Source: Deminuibacter soli (lineage in GTDB: Bacteria > Bacteroidota > Bacteroidia > Chitinophagales > Chitinophagaceae). Taken from it: DNA of 64,000 nucleotides. Both the position numbers and the translations under genes were made by a program. Positions 18,069 to 27,075 of this stretch are shown here, one piece after another (positions within the stretch are counted from its first letter, which is position 1; the number at the start of each line of letters is the position of its first letter). The DNA is taken from NCBI RefSeq assembly GCF_003412455.1, contig NZ_QTJU01000005.1, forward strand, positions 1 through 64,000, in the 5' to 3' direction. Under the pieces are notes generated by a model. The model ran no database searches and was not told the DNA's origin. It was given only the letters and a program-made list of their open reading frames with translations.

Positions 18069-19292
18069 ATGGCTAAATTTTTATTTGTAGTTCCGCCCTT
18101 TTTCGGCCACATCAGTCCTACCCTGAGCGTGGGCGCCACTTTGCTGCAACGCGGACACAAGGTGGTATGGACAGGGCTGCAACCTCTGGCGCCGCACCAT
18201 ATACCCGAAGGCGGCGTATGGATTACTCCTGAAGAAGAACTGGCCCCGCACCGCGAGGCGATTGCACGTGTGTTAAAACGCCAGGATGACGGCCCCAACA
18301 TTTCAGGTGCAGAAGCCCTGAAACTGGCACTGGAAGAAACCTATGCCCCCTTTTGCCGCTGGATGATGCCAGGCGTATCACGCATTGCCGATAACTTTCA
18401 GCCGGATGTTATTGTGAGCGATTGCATTACCTGGGCAGGCGCCATATGCGCTTACAGCAAAGGCATTCCTTATGCCACTACCACGCCGGTGCCACCCGGC
18501 ATTGTGGGTGAAGAAATGCTGGAAACACCTAAAATCAATGCCTGGCAAAATGCCCTGATCACCGGCCTGCAGCAGGAGTTTGGCATTTATACCGATGCAC
18601 ACATTGTTAACTCACCGCAGCTGAATATTGTATTCACCTCTGCCGAGTTTGCCGGTTGCACAAAGCCACCGCCACACATGCAATTTACCGGGCCGGTGAA
18701 AGGCAGGCCCAACAATGCACCGTTTGACTGGGATAAACTGGCGGCGATGCCTTCTCCCAAAGTATACGCCTCTATCGGTACTTTGCTGGTAAACATACGC
18801 AAGGAGTTTTTCAGCAAGCTGGTTACTGCATTTGGCAATACACCGGTAACCATTGTGGCAGCAACACATCCCGGCATTATGGAAGAATGGCCGTCGAATT
18901 TTATTGTGCAGGATTTTGTACCACAGTCGGCTGTAATGGCACAGATGGATGCAGTGATTTGTCATGGTGGCTTTAATACCGTGAACGACACCTTCCTGCA
19001 TGGCCTGCCCATGATAATCACGCCCATTGCCTATGACCAGTTTCATACGGCATCGCTGATAGAGCGCGCCGGCTGCGGCATTAAACTGCGCTACAAGCGC
19101 CTGCGCATACCCGACCTGCAGCAGGCCCTGCATAATGTGTTGCACAACCCGCAATACAGGCTGGCCGCACAACGCATACGGGAAACTTATATCAATGCGG
19201 GCGGCAACGATGCAGCAGTATTTCACCTCGAACAATTTGCAGCCGCAAACAAAACCAGCACCCATCTAACGAATGCAAACAGCCACATATGA
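18069..19292 (+). CDS. GT1-family glycosyltransferase B, paralogue of the preceding gene
   Basis: This 407-residue protein repeats the plan of its upstream neighbour: His14 in PPFFGHISPTL, and a donor-binding segment around CHGGFNTVNDTFLHG with PIAYDQ after it. The two proteins are alike throughout, so they arose by tandem duplication, but they differ enough to suggest different acceptors or successive sugar additions. It overlaps the following acyltransferase gene by four bases (ATGA), which implies translational coupling. No signal peptide is present, as expected for a cytoplasmic nucleotide-sugar enzyme. Confidence 0.88.
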   Translation: MAKFLFVVPPFFGHISPTLSVGATLLQRGHKVVWTGLQPLAPHHIPEGGVWITPEEELAPHREAIARVLKRQDDGPNISGAEALKLALEETYAPFCRWMMPGVSRIADNFQPDVIVSDCITWAGAICAYSKGIPYATTTPVPPGIVGEEMLETPKINAWQNALITGLQQEFGIYTDAHIVNSPQLNIVFTSAEFAGCTKPPPHMQFTGPVKGRPNNAPFDWDKLAAMPSPKVYASIGTLLVNIRKEFFSKLVTAFGNTPVTIVAATHPGIMEEWPSNFIVQDFVPQSAVMAQMDAVICHGGFNTVNDTFLHGLPMIITPIAYDQFHTASLIERAGCGIKLRYKRLRIPDLQQALHNVLHNPQYRLAAQRIRETYINAGGNDAAVFHLEQFAAANKTSTHLTNANSHI

Positions 19293-20611
19293 GAAGACAA
19301 CTGATTTTTCTTGAACACCTGATGTATGGCAACGGAAGCCAGCCTTTCAATGGTGTATTTCACCTGCAGCTGAAAGGCGGGATTACTGCTGAAGGGTTGC
19401 GGCATGCGCTTGACCGCATACAGGTAAAACATGCCATGTTGCGCGCACGCATTACCACCGGTGCACATAACATGCCGTGGTTTGAATGCCAGGTAGAAGC
19501 ACCGCCCATTCCGCTGGAGATTGTTTCACGAGAAGATGATGACCACTGGCGCAGGCGAACAGAACAGGAATGGAAAACCTTGTTCCCGGTTGAAACCGGT
19601 CCGCTTGCGAAAATGGTATGGTTACGCGACGCCGCTACCAGCGATCTGCTGCTGGCCTTTCATCACTGTTTGTGCGATGGCTCTTCTGCAGTAGCCATTG
19701 TGCAGGAATTATTATTACTGCTGGAACAACCCGGCGCCCACATCGGCACGGATGATATGATACCGCCCGTGCAGCAATGGGCTAAACAGTACATTCAATG
19801 GCCGCTGCTGCACAGCCTTTCCCGCCGCAGCATGGCTGCAGCAGCCAAAATATTTATAGGTGCAGGCGCAGCTTTTATTAATACCAGCAAACCCCTGAAC
19901 ATACCCAGGAATGAAGATTACCTGCTGCACTGGAAGCTGGATGCAGCACAGTCTGCCGCGCTGTTGCAGCAATGCAAACTGCATGGCGTAACGGTAAACA
20001 CCGCGCTGGCGCTGGCCTGGCTGCGTGCGTATGAAGTAGTGAAACAGGCAGGTAAATTCAAAATCACCTGCCCGGTCGACATCCGAAAGTTTGTACCGGA
20101 AATAAAAAGCGATAGTATATTCTCCTTTGGCGTCTCTATCAGTTTTGCATTTGACGGTGACACCAAAACACCTTTCTGGCAAAAAGCCATCTTACTGCAA
20201 CAACAGGCAGCCAAACAGTTACAGCAACTGAAACCATATCATCTACTCTGTTCGCTTGAGCATTTTCATGGTATACAGCCTGCCATGCAAAAGCTGTTTC
20301 GGTACGGTAAAATCAAGAACGATTTTATGTTCTCTAACATGGGGCCGCTGCCCATCCGGCAAAAGTACCATGGCTTTGAAGTAACAGCCATCCATAGTCC
20401 AACAGTGATTGGCCCGTTTGGAAACCCCACCACCATCATCACCTCTACCTATGACGGTCAAATGGATTTTGGTTTTGTTTCCAACAACACCATTGTTTCG
20501 CTGGAACAGGCAAAGGCCATCAAGGCAGCTGCACTAAATCTGTTGTTTAGCCACGCAGCCATTGCTACAACAGCTATACAACACATCACCCTGCAAAACA
20601 CCATTGCATGA
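19289..20611 (+). CDS. Condensation-domain-like acyltransferase A
   Basis: This 440-residue protein belongs to the superfamily of NRPS condensation domains, PapA acyltransferases and wax-ester-synthase-like enzymes. It begins with the fold's first strand and helix (MRRQLIFLEHLM) and keeps the catalytic HHxxxDG motif as HHCLCDG, with His126 and Asp130. The SNMGPL segment near 340 matches the structural N-containing motif of the C-terminal half. There are no adenylation or carrier domains, so it works alone. It likely moves an acyl group from a carrier or CoA onto the sugar or hydroxyl of the cluster product. It overlaps the genes on both sides by four bases, and the next gene is its paralogue. 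Confidence 0.82.
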   Translation: MRRQLIFLEHLMYGNGSQPFNGVFHLQLKGGITAEGLRHALDRIQVKHAMLRARITTGAHNMPWFECQVEAPPIPLEIVSREDDDHWRRRTEQEWKTLFPVETGPLAKMVWLRDAATSDLLLAFHHCLCDGSSAVAIVQELLLLLEQPGAHIGTDDMIPPVQQWAKQYIQWPLLHSLSRRSMAAAAKIFIGAGAAFINTSKPLNIPRNEDYLLHWKLDAAQSAALLQQCKLHGVTVNTALALAWLRAYEVVKQAGKFKITCPVDIRKFVPEIKSDSIFSFGVSISFAFDGDTKTPFWQKAILLQQQAAKQLQQLKPYHLLCSLEHFHGIQPAMQKLFRYGKIKNDFMFSNMGPLPIRQKYHGFEVTAIHSPTVIGPFGNPTTIITSTYDGQMDFGFVSNNTIVSLEQAKAIKAAALNLLFSHAAIATTAIQHITLQNTIA

Positions 20612-21873
20612 AACGCAAACTGCTGATAGGCGAACGGATTATGTATGTAGACGCCGCAACTCCCGTAAATTGTGTATTCACTGTACGTTTGCTTGGGCAA
20701 ATTACGCTGCCTATGCTTGAAACAGCCTGCGCACGCCTGCAGGCCTCACATGCCATGTTGCGCGCTGTGATACGCAAAAATGCCTGGGGCCGCCCCTATT
20801 TTGTTACCAGGCCGCAAACACTGCCGCTCCCCATTGTGATACGTGAACGCAGTCACAATGACCAATGGCTCAATGAATCGGAATGGCAGTGGAAACAGCT
20901 GTTCAATGAATACGAAGGGCCACTGGCAAGGATGGTGTGGTTACGGGGACCACAGGTTTCAGAACTGATGCTGGTTTGCGCACACTGTATCTGCGACGGC
21001 ACCACCATTGCCAACCTCATGCGCGAACTGTTGCAGCTGATCGACAACCCTGCTGCCGAACTCGGTACAGACGAAGGTTTCAGCCACCTGCGCCAGCTGT
21101 TGCCCCGGCACCGGCTGCCATTCTCCAAAAAACTGAAAACATCTTTATTCGCCGGCATTACCCGTGTAAGCATGCAGGCAAAAAAGTTTGCGATAGCTGC
21201 ACCCGGTACACCGCAGGTGTTGCACTGGAAACTTTCCGAAACAGCTACAACCGATTTGTTACTGCGCAGCAAACAGGCAGGCTGCTCCCTGCATACCATG
21301 TTGTGTGTGGCTTTTCTGCAGGCGTTTAAAGAAGTACAGGGCGATAGTGCACGCGGCAAACTGATTTGCCCCGCAGACATCAGGCGCTATGTGCCGGCCC
21401 TTGCCAAACACCATATGTTTGCCTATGCACCGGTGATAGAATTGTCACTGACTGCAACAACGGGCAATGATTTCTGGAGCCATGCGCAGTCACTCAAACA
21501 AACGCTTATGCTGCACCTCAACAACCTGCATGTGGAAGACCAGCTGTTGTTGGGTGAATATTTCCACGGCAGTGTGCCGCAAATGATACGCATGCTGCAA
21601 AGCATGGACGGCGCGCATGATGTAACCCTCAGCAATATGGGCAAACTCGATATCCCGGCGCATTACAAGCATTTTGACGTGGCAGATGTGTTCAGTCCAA
21701 CAGTGGCTTTTCCCTGGCGCAATGCCAACACGCTTGTAGCCAGTTCGTTCCGCAACCGGCTGGATTGCTGTTTTGTGTTTAACGATGCTTTTTTAAGCAA
21801 ATCGGCGGCAGAGCGCATCCGCGACCGGGCTACCAGCCTGCTGCAGCAGCCCTATACCGTGCCTGCTGCCTGA
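20608..21873 (+). CDS. Condensation-domain-like acyltransferase B
   Basis: This 421-residue protein is a paralogue of the preceding one. Its catalytic motif reads AHCICDG: the first histidine of HHxxxDG is replaced by alanine, but the essential second histidine (His126) and Asp130 remain. SNMGKL near 340 again marks the C-terminal half. The start overlaps the upstream stop as ATGA. It closes the cluster; the next gene, a thioredoxin, begins 127 bases later. With two glycosyltransferases and two acyltransferases, two rounds of sugar addition and acylation are conceivable, which is inference only. Confidence 0.8.
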   Translation: MKRKLLIGERIMYVDAATPVNCVFTVRLLGQITLPMLETACARLQASHAMLRAVIRKNAWGRPYFVTRPQTLPLPIVIRERSHNDQWLNESEWQWKQLFNEYEGPLARMVWLRGPQVSELMLVCAHCICDGTTIANLMRELLQLIDNPAAELGTDEGFSHLRQLLPRHRLPFSKKLKTSLFAGITRVSMQAKKFAIAAPGTPQVLHWKLSETATTDLLLRSKQAGCSLHTMLCVAFLQAFKEVQGDSARGKLICPADIRRYVPALAKHHMFAYAPVIELSLTATTGNDFWSHAQSLKQTLMLHLNNLHVEDQLLLGEYFHGSVPQMIRMLQSMDGAHDVTLSNMGKLDIPAHYKHFDVADVFSPTVAFPWRNANTLVASSFRNRLDCCFVFNDAFLSKSAAERIRDRATSLLQQPYTVPAA

Positions 21874-22000
21874 TCTGCAGTATCCTGACCTTTTCCGGTT
21901 GTAATGGCAGGTATATATCAGCCGTTTGTTCATTCTGACAGCCGTTATTGCCTGCCGGGTAAACTAGCATCTTTTTTGAAGAAATTAGGAAAAGTACTTT

Positions 22001-22315
22001 ATGGATACAACAGATAAAAAAGAAACCTTCCGCGACATTATCCAGAGCGGCAAACCCGTACTGGTTGATTTTTTTGCAGAATGGTGTGGCCCCTGTAAAA
22101 CCATGGCGCCTGTGCTAAAACAGGTGCAGGAAAAAATGAAAGATGAACTGCGTATCCTGAAAATGGACGTTGATAAAAACCCCGCAGTTGCCCAGGCTTT
22201 CGGTATACAGGGTGTACCTACGTTTATCCTCTTCAAAAACGGCGAAATTGTATGGCGTCAGTCAGGAGCCATGCCCCAGGCGCAGCTGGAGAGTTTCCTG
22301 AGGCAGAATATGTAA
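22001..22315 (+). CDS. Thioredoxin
   Basis: This 104-residue protein is a canonical cytoplasmic thioredoxin that reduces protein disulfides. The redox motif WCGPCK has Cys29 and Cys32, and the cis-proline lies in GVPTF near residue 74. No signal peptide is present. It follows the polyketide cluster in the same direction but after 127 bases, so it probably has its own promoter and a housekeeping role. It ends before a repeat block and a strong bidirectional terminator. Confidence 0.93.
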   Translation: MDTTDKKETFRDIIQSGKPVLVDFFAEWCGPCKTMAPVLKQVQEKMKDELRILKMDVDKNPAVAQAFGIQGVPTFILFKNGEIVWRQSGAMPQAQLESFLRQNM

Positions 22316-22337
22316 TGGTTAGTGCGTACCGGCTTTG

Positions 22338-22434
22338 CCGGTGAATAGTGAATAGTCAATAGTCAATAAATTATGCGCGTGGCTGTGTCCCCACAGCCGC
22401 CGGCGAAGCGGTCGGGAAAACTCGCTAATCAATC
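22338..22434. repeat. Composite intergenic repeat
   Basis: Three repeat types are strung together here. A GAATAGTGAATAGTCAATAGT block (22338-22370) is related to the copies around bioA. A small perfect hairpin GGCTGTG-TCCC-CACAGCC lies at 22381-22398. A reverse copy of the GCGAGTTTT core follows at 22416-22434 (GAAAACTCGCTAATC). The order suggests modular repeats assembled side by side. No gene is seen. Confidence 0.55.
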
Positions 22435-22481
22435 TGACGCGTTGCAATAAATTCCTCCGCTTCACGACTGACGACTTACGT

Positions 22482-22520
22482 AAAAAAATCCCCGGCCTTA
22501 AACTGGCCGGGGATTTTTTT
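22482..22520. terminator. Bidirectional rho-independent terminator
   Basis: A perfect stem CCCCGGCC / GGCCGGGG around a seven-base loop is flanked by A-runs on the left and T-runs on the right, so it works in both directions. It separates the thioredoxin gene (+) from the convergent GMC oxidoreductase gene (-), whose stop codon it touches. Confidence 0.9.
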
Positions 22521-24219
22521 ATAGTTCGTTTTTCTTTAGCTGTGTTACCGCATAATCTACGGCCCTTGCTGTTAAGGCCATGTAGGTAAGCGAGGGGTTT
22601 TGTGTGGAGGTAGATGTCATACATGCGCCGTCTGTTACAAATACATTCTTGCAGGCATGCAGCTGGTTCCATTTGTTGAGCATAGATGTTTTGGGGTCAT
22701 TGCCCATGCGTACACCGCCCATCTCGTGAATATCCAGTCCGGGCGCCTGTTTGGAATCGCCTGTTTTGATGTTGGTAAAACCGGCTTTGGTGTACATCTC
22801 GGTCATCTGCTCAAAAAAGTCTTTCAGCATTTTCTCATCATTGTCATCATAAGCAATGTCAAGATGCAATAACGGAATACCCCATTCATCTTTTTTACTG
22901 GCATCAAGGGTGAGCTTGTTGCTTTCTTTCGGGATGGTTTCACCCATCATATGCGAGCCAACATACCAGCCGGTTGTTTCGGGGTTAAACAGGTTTTCTT
23001 TCAGTGTTTTGCCAAAGCCTTCCGTATGCATGTTTTTACCACGGCCTGATGAAAAGCCTGCTGCGTAGCCACGCAAAAAGTCCGTCTCCTGTTTTACCAC
23101 GTTGCGGAAGCGCGGAAGGTATGCACTGGTGGGCGTACGGCCATCGGTGGTGCTGTCTTTAAATCCGTCGTACTCTGCCGAGATATGGCCGCGATAGTTG
23201 TGAAATGCAAAGTATTTGCCCAGCACACCGCTGTCGTTACCCAAACCATTGGGGAAACGGTGCGAGGTAGAATTGAGCAGGATGATATTGGTGTTCACGG
23301 CAGCCGCATTTACAAAAATCACGTTGGCATAATACTCAATCATCTCCTTGCTTTGCGTATCTACCACGCGTACGCCGGTTGCTTTTCCTTTCTGTTCATC
23401 GTAAATAATAGAATGCACTACCGAGTGCGGGCGCATGGTTAAGTTACCGGTGCGCTGTGCCCAGGGCAAGGTAGATGAATTGCTGCTGAAATACCCGCCA
23501 AACGGGCATCCGCGCTGGCAAAGGTTTCTTTTCTGGCATTGTCCCCTGCCCTGTTCCAGGTGTATGGGCTGCGGTTCTGTAAGATGCGCACAACGTGCAT
23601 AAATCACATTGCGGTCTTTATAGTTTTTCGATACGAAGTCTTTGAAGTAATTCTCCACACAGCTCAGTTCAAGCGGGGGCAGAAACTCACCGTCAGGCAG
23701 GTTGGGCAAACCGTCTTTATTGCCGGAGATGCCTGCGAATTTCTCTACATGGCTGTACCAGGGCGCGATGTCTTTGTAGCGGATAGGCCAGTCAACTGCA
23801 AAACCATCCCTTGCCGGGCCTTCAAAGTCAAAGTCGCTCCAGCGCTGCGTTTGGCGGGCCCACAACAGTGACTTGCCACCCACCTGGTAACCGCGTATCC
23901 AGTCAAACGGTTTGTCCTGCACATACGGATGTTCCGTGTCTTTTACAAAGAAGTGCATGGCATCTTCCCTGAATGCATAACAACGGCTTACAACAGGGTT
24001 GGCTTCTTTTACATCGGCTGTTATATCGCCCCTGTGTTCAAATTCCCAGGGATATTTGTTGGTAGTAGGATAATCTTTCAGGTGCTGTACATCGCGGCCT
24101 CTTTCAAGCACCAGTGTTTTGAGACCTTTTTCTGTAAATTCTTTTGCAGCCCAGCCGCCACTGATACCTGAACCGATTACAATAGCGTCGAACGTGCGGG
24201 TTTCTTTAGTATTGCCCAT
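22519..24219 (-). CDS. GMC-family FAD-dependent oxidoreductase
   Basis: This 566-residue protein is a glucose-methanol-choline oxidoreductase of the type that pairs with a gluconate-2-dehydrogenase-like small subunit and oxidises sugars or other alcohols. The N-terminus has the FAD-binding IGSGISGGWAAKE fold followed by LVLERG. A cysteine-rich CQKRNLCQRGCPFGG segment near 230-245 is typical of this subgroup. The C-terminal HEMGGVRMG and NPSLTYMALTARA segments carry the GMC active-site and FAD-binding residues. The protein has no signal peptide, but the partner gene immediately upstream (24-base gap) encodes a twin-arginine-like leader, so the complex could be exported as a pair. Substrate unknown. 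Confidence 0.88.
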   Translation of the reverse strand: MGNTKETRTFDAIVIGSGISGGWAAKEFTEKGLKTLVLERGRDVQHLKDYPTTNKYPWEFEHRGDITADVKEANPVVSRCYAFREDAMHFFVKDTEHPYVQDKPFDWIRGYQVGGKSLLWARQTQRWSDFDFEGPARDGFAVDWPIRYKDIAPWYSHVEKFAGISGNKDGLPNLPDGEFLPPLELSCVENYFKDFVSKNYKDRNVIYARCAHLTEPQPIHLEQGRGQCQKRNLCQRGCPFGGYFSSNSSTLPWAQRTGNLTMRPHSVVHSIIYDEQKGKATGVRVVDTQSKEMIEYYANVIFVNAAAVNTNIILLNSTSHRFPNGLGNDSGVLGKYFAFHNYRGHISAEYDGFKDSTTDGRTPTSAYLPRFRNVVKQETDFLRGYAAGFSSGRGKNMHTEGFGKTLKENLFNPETTGWYVGSHMMGETIPKESNKLTLDASKKDEWGIPLLHLDIAYDDNDEKMLKDFFEQMTEMYTKAGFTNIKTGDSKQAPGLDIHEMGGVRMGNDPKTSMLNKWNQLHACKNVFVTDGACMTSTSTQNPSLTYMALTARAVDYAVTQLKKNEL

Positions 24220-24243
24220 ATAATTGAGGGTAAAGCGTAAATG

Positions 24244-24795
24244 TTAAGCCACCTTTCTGGCAGCGGGTTTATAGGGTACACAGCCTTTGTAACGGGAAGG
24301 CACCAGTTCGTACACCTGAACCTTGGTTAAATAAAATTTGGAGCTGGTATAACAGCGGATGGTAAGTCGTTTGGTAGCCTGATAAAACCAGGCTGCATCA
24401 TCTTTTTCATCTTTCACTGTTTCCAGTTTGGTCAGCAGGGCTTCGCGCTGCTGCGGTGTGCTGCTGAGGTAGTTTTTACCGTTCAGGTCATTGCTCATTT
24501 TCTCAAATGCGGCAAAACCTGCCTGCCAGCGGTCACGATCGGCTTTGGTAAAGCAATCATCTACCATGGTTAACACAAACAGGTGTGCAGATACATCTTT
24601 GGCACCGGGTGTGGTAGTGGCAGGGATAATGGTTTCGGAAAGTTCGGCCAGGGTCTTTTCCTGGTCTCCGTCAATCGCTATATGCTTTAACAGCATACTC
24701 GATTTGGCATGATGCTGCAGGCACGCTGGCAATAAGGCCATCCCCGCAGACATGTACAAAAATTGTTTCAGAACGGTTCTTCTGTTCAATGGCAT
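24244..24795 (-). CDS. Gluconate 2-dehydrogenase subunit 3 family protein
   Basis: This 183-residue protein matches the small subunit that accompanies GMC dehydrogenases. Its leader MPLNRRTVLKQFL has a twin-arginine pattern followed by a hydrophobic stretch and LLPAC, which also looks like a lipobox. It may thus guide the folded dehydrogenase through the Tat pathway and anchor it. The LAELSETIIPATTTPGAKD segment is the recognisable family core. It lies directly upstream of the GMC gene on the same strand with a 24-base gap, a typical two-gene operon. Confidence 0.83.
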   Translation of the reverse strand: MPLNRRTVLKQFLYMSAGMALLPACLQHHAKSSMLLKHIAIDGDQEKTLAELSETIIPATTTPGAKDVSAHLFVLTMVDDCFTKADRDRWQAGFAAFEKMSNDLNGKNYLSSTPQQREALLTKLETVKDEKDDAAWFYQATKRLTIRCYTSSKFYLTKVQVYELVPSRYKGCVPYKPAARKVA

Positions 24796-24992
24796 CGCTC
24801 GGTTGTTTTACGGTTGGGAGCAGTAAGATAAAAGAATAAAAGCTAATGGCAAAAATAATAGCAAAACCGTTTTATTACTGGAAAGAACTGTGATACTCTT
24901 TTGGCTTTTCCCTGTACTTTTCCGGCAACTGCCCAACCATCAAACAATAAAACAATCTTATTACATATTACAGATTCTTTATATTGCAAACC

Positions 24993-26192
24993 ATGTTCAA
25001 TTATTCTGTGATTAATGTTATTACCGGCCTGGTATTTATTTTCCTGCTCTACAGCCTGTTTGTAACCGCCTTGCAGGAGGGCCTGGCCGGTTTGTTCCAG
25101 CGCAGGTCGCGCGTTTTGTATAAGGGCATTCGCAGCATGCTTAGCAATACGCAGCCCAAAGGGCGGTTTGCCCAGTTACGCGAATACCTTGTTTGCAGGA
25201 TAACGGATTTATATACCTGGCTGCTCGGCTGGTTTGTGAAAAGAGCGCCGCGCACTTTATACGGCCGCTTTTATGCGCATCCCATTATTAAAAACTATGG
25301 GGAGAATGCACTGTTCAGCAAACCCTCCTATCTCAGTGCAAAGAACTTTTCTACGGTGCTGATTGATACGCTCAAAAATCTTGACCCGGAGAATGAACTG
25401 AAGAAAGCTGATTTTATGATGGTGCAAAATGCCATCAATACCTACAGTAAAGCACCTGCCGCACAGCCCGGCACGCAGCCGCAGCAACCGGTTATTGATG
25501 CAGATACGTTTAAAATACTGAACTACCATCTCAACGAATCGGAAGGCAGCCTTGACCTGTTTGCGCAACACCTGGAACAGTGGTTCAACGATTCTATGGA
25601 CAGGGTAAGCGGCTGGTATAAAAGAACCACGCATTTCTGGTTGTTTGGCATTGGATTGCTGCTGGCCATAACCCTGAATATTGACAGCATCAGTATCTCT
25701 ACCTGTCTTTCAAAGAACAAAGACAAGAGCGATCAACTGGCAGCCATTGGCGCTGCCGCCGCCACCAACCCTTCTTACAATCCCGCGAACGACAGTTCGC
25801 TGGCCAGCCAGGCTTTTACACAACTCAATGCCGATCGCGACAGCATAACCACCCTGCTGGGACTGGGCTGGAAAGATTATGGCAAAACAGACACAACCTT
25901 TATCCGCCTGTTACAAAAAAGGCACCTTGCCTTTTTACAGCAGGTGCCTTTAACCAATAACATCCCCGATTCAATATTTAATCAACACGGGTTTTATATA
26001 AAGTCCAGTTATATAGCCAGCCATATAACGTGGACGAGTTTCTTCGGTTTCTTTATCACGGCCATTGCCATTAGCCTGGGTGCGCCTTTCTGGTTCGATT
26101 TGCTGAACAAGTTTGTGAACCTGCGTTCCAGCGGTAAAGCCATTGATCCAAGCGGCAGTTCTACGCGCAACGGTGTTGCGGGCAATAACTAG
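24993..26192 (+). CDS. Uncharacterised membrane protein
   Basis: I do not recognise a named family for this 399-residue protein. It has a transmembrane helix at the N-terminus (INVITGLVFIFLLYSLFVTAL), a charged cytoplasmic-looking stretch, a second helix near 215-235 (FWLFGIGLLLAITLNI) and a third near 350-370 (WTSFFGFFITAIAISLGAPFW). The segment between the last two is hydrophilic, with little visible motif content. I chose the ATG at 24993 over a TTG nine bases earlier because it directly precedes the hydrophobic helix. Its stop overlaps the convergent LiaF-like gene by four bases. The large loop could be a sensing or scaffold domain, but nothing shows that. Confidence 0.75.
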   Translation: MFNYSVINVITGLVFIFLLYSLFVTALQEGLAGLFQRRSRVLYKGIRSMLSNTQPKGRFAQLREYLVCRITDLYTWLLGWFVKRAPRTLYGRFYAHPIIKNYGENALFSKPSYLSAKNFSTVLIDTLKNLDPENELKKADFMMVQNAINTYSKAPAAQPGTQPQQPVIDADTFKILNYHLNESEGSLDLFAQHLEQWFNDSMDRVSGWYKRTTHFWLFGIGLLLAITLNIDSISISTCLSKNKDKSDQLAAIGAAAATNPSYNPANDSSLASQAFTQLNADRDSITTLLGLGWKDYGKTDTTFIRLLQKRHLAFLQQVPLTNNIPDSIFNQHGFYIKSSYIASHITWTSFFGFFITAIAISLGAPFWFDLLNKFVNLRSSGKAIDPSGSSTRNGVAGNN

Positions 26193-26881
26193 AAGCTGGT
26201 GATTTCGATGCCACCCATAAACGCGGTGCCATCAATAACCAGCACTTTGTTTTGGGTTGGGTCTGCATCTACAAGGGTACGCTTGTCATCAATACCGCCC
26301 ATGATGGCAGTAAGATCACTTTTTATAATCCAGTCTGCCGGCAGCAGCAATTTGCAGCCACCCATAAAGCAGGTGATGTCCAGCGTGGCGGGTGATTGTA
26401 AGCCGGCATTGCGCAAATCGATGGAAGCGCCGCCCATAAAACAGGTTACATCACCACCCTTGAAATCGTCGGTAGCCACCACCGCTTTGTTGTTCGAAAA
26501 AACGGCAGTGATATCTACCTCCTGTGCTTTCCATTCCCTTTTGTAATAACGTCCGCCGTTGTAACGCGACATCAGGAAGAAACCGGTGATCATAATAGCA
26601 GCCGGCCACACATATTCATGCAGGTTCCAGCCGGGCATCTGCATATTCAGCACACCATATACACCCCAGAAAAAAGGGAATACCCACACAGGGTTCCTGA
26701 AACGGTTAGCCAGTGCAATAGCCAAACCTGCGGCAACCGCAAACATGGGCCAGCTTACCAGCCATGCAGGTATACCCGTAAAAAATTTTGAGGCGAACAA
26801 GATAAAGCCCGCGGCAACCAGCACTAAACCAATAACCGGCCTGTGATTGCGCTGTATTCTGTTGGTATGAAAACGGCTCAT
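26189..26881 (-). CDS. LiaF-like membrane protein (DUF5668 plus LiaF C-terminal type)
   Basis: This 230-residue protein has four short hydrophobic segments in the first 105 residues (PVIGLVLVAAGFILF onward), then a soluble domain with repeated FMGG turns (TCFMGGASID, TCFMGGCKLL, AIMGGIDDK, AFMGGIEI). That repeat is the hallmark of the LiaF/VraT C-terminal beta-helix-like domain that modulates cell-envelope stress kinases in Firmicutes. In Bacteroidota the family is common but of unknown role. No kinase or regulator is adjacent. The ATG at 26881 was preferred to an earlier in-frame codon because it leads into the charged, then hydrophobic N-terminus. An envelope-stress function is inference from the fold. 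Confidence 0.8.
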   Translation of the reverse strand: MSRFHTNRIQRNHRPVIGLVLVAAGFILFASKFFTGIPAWLVSWPMFAVAAGLAIALANRFRNPVWVFPFFWGVYGVLNMQMPGWNLHEYVWPAAIMITGFFLMSRYNGGRYYKREWKAQEVDITAVFSNNKAVVATDDFKGGDVTCFMGGASIDLRNAGLQSPATLDITCFMGGCKLLLPADWIIKSDLTAIMGGIDDKRTLVDADPTQNKVLVIDGTAFMGGIEITSF

Positions 26882-26998
26882 AAAATGATGTTTTAATTGA
26901 TACACCAAAATTATTGCAGCAACAGGCGCAGGTCAAGCCGGTATAGGTTAATGCCATACGGCGGGCAGGTAAATGGCCGGGATTTGCCGGTGAACAAA

Positions 26999-27072
26999 GA
27001 AGATGGCTCAATGGTTTGATGGCTGAATGGCTGCATTAAACTATCAAACCATGTAACCATCAAGCCATCTTC
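26999..27072. repeat. Imperfect inverted repeat downstream of the MFS gene
   Basis: The arms AAGATGGCT / AGCCATCTT and TGGTTTGAT / ATCAAACCA can pair into a long interrupted hairpin that ends four bases after the MFS stop codon. The text is made of GATGGCTGAATGG-type stutter units like those elsewhere in the window. It may stop transcription or protect the 3' end, but it lacks a clear T-run. Confidence 0.55.
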
Positions 27073-27075
27073 CCC

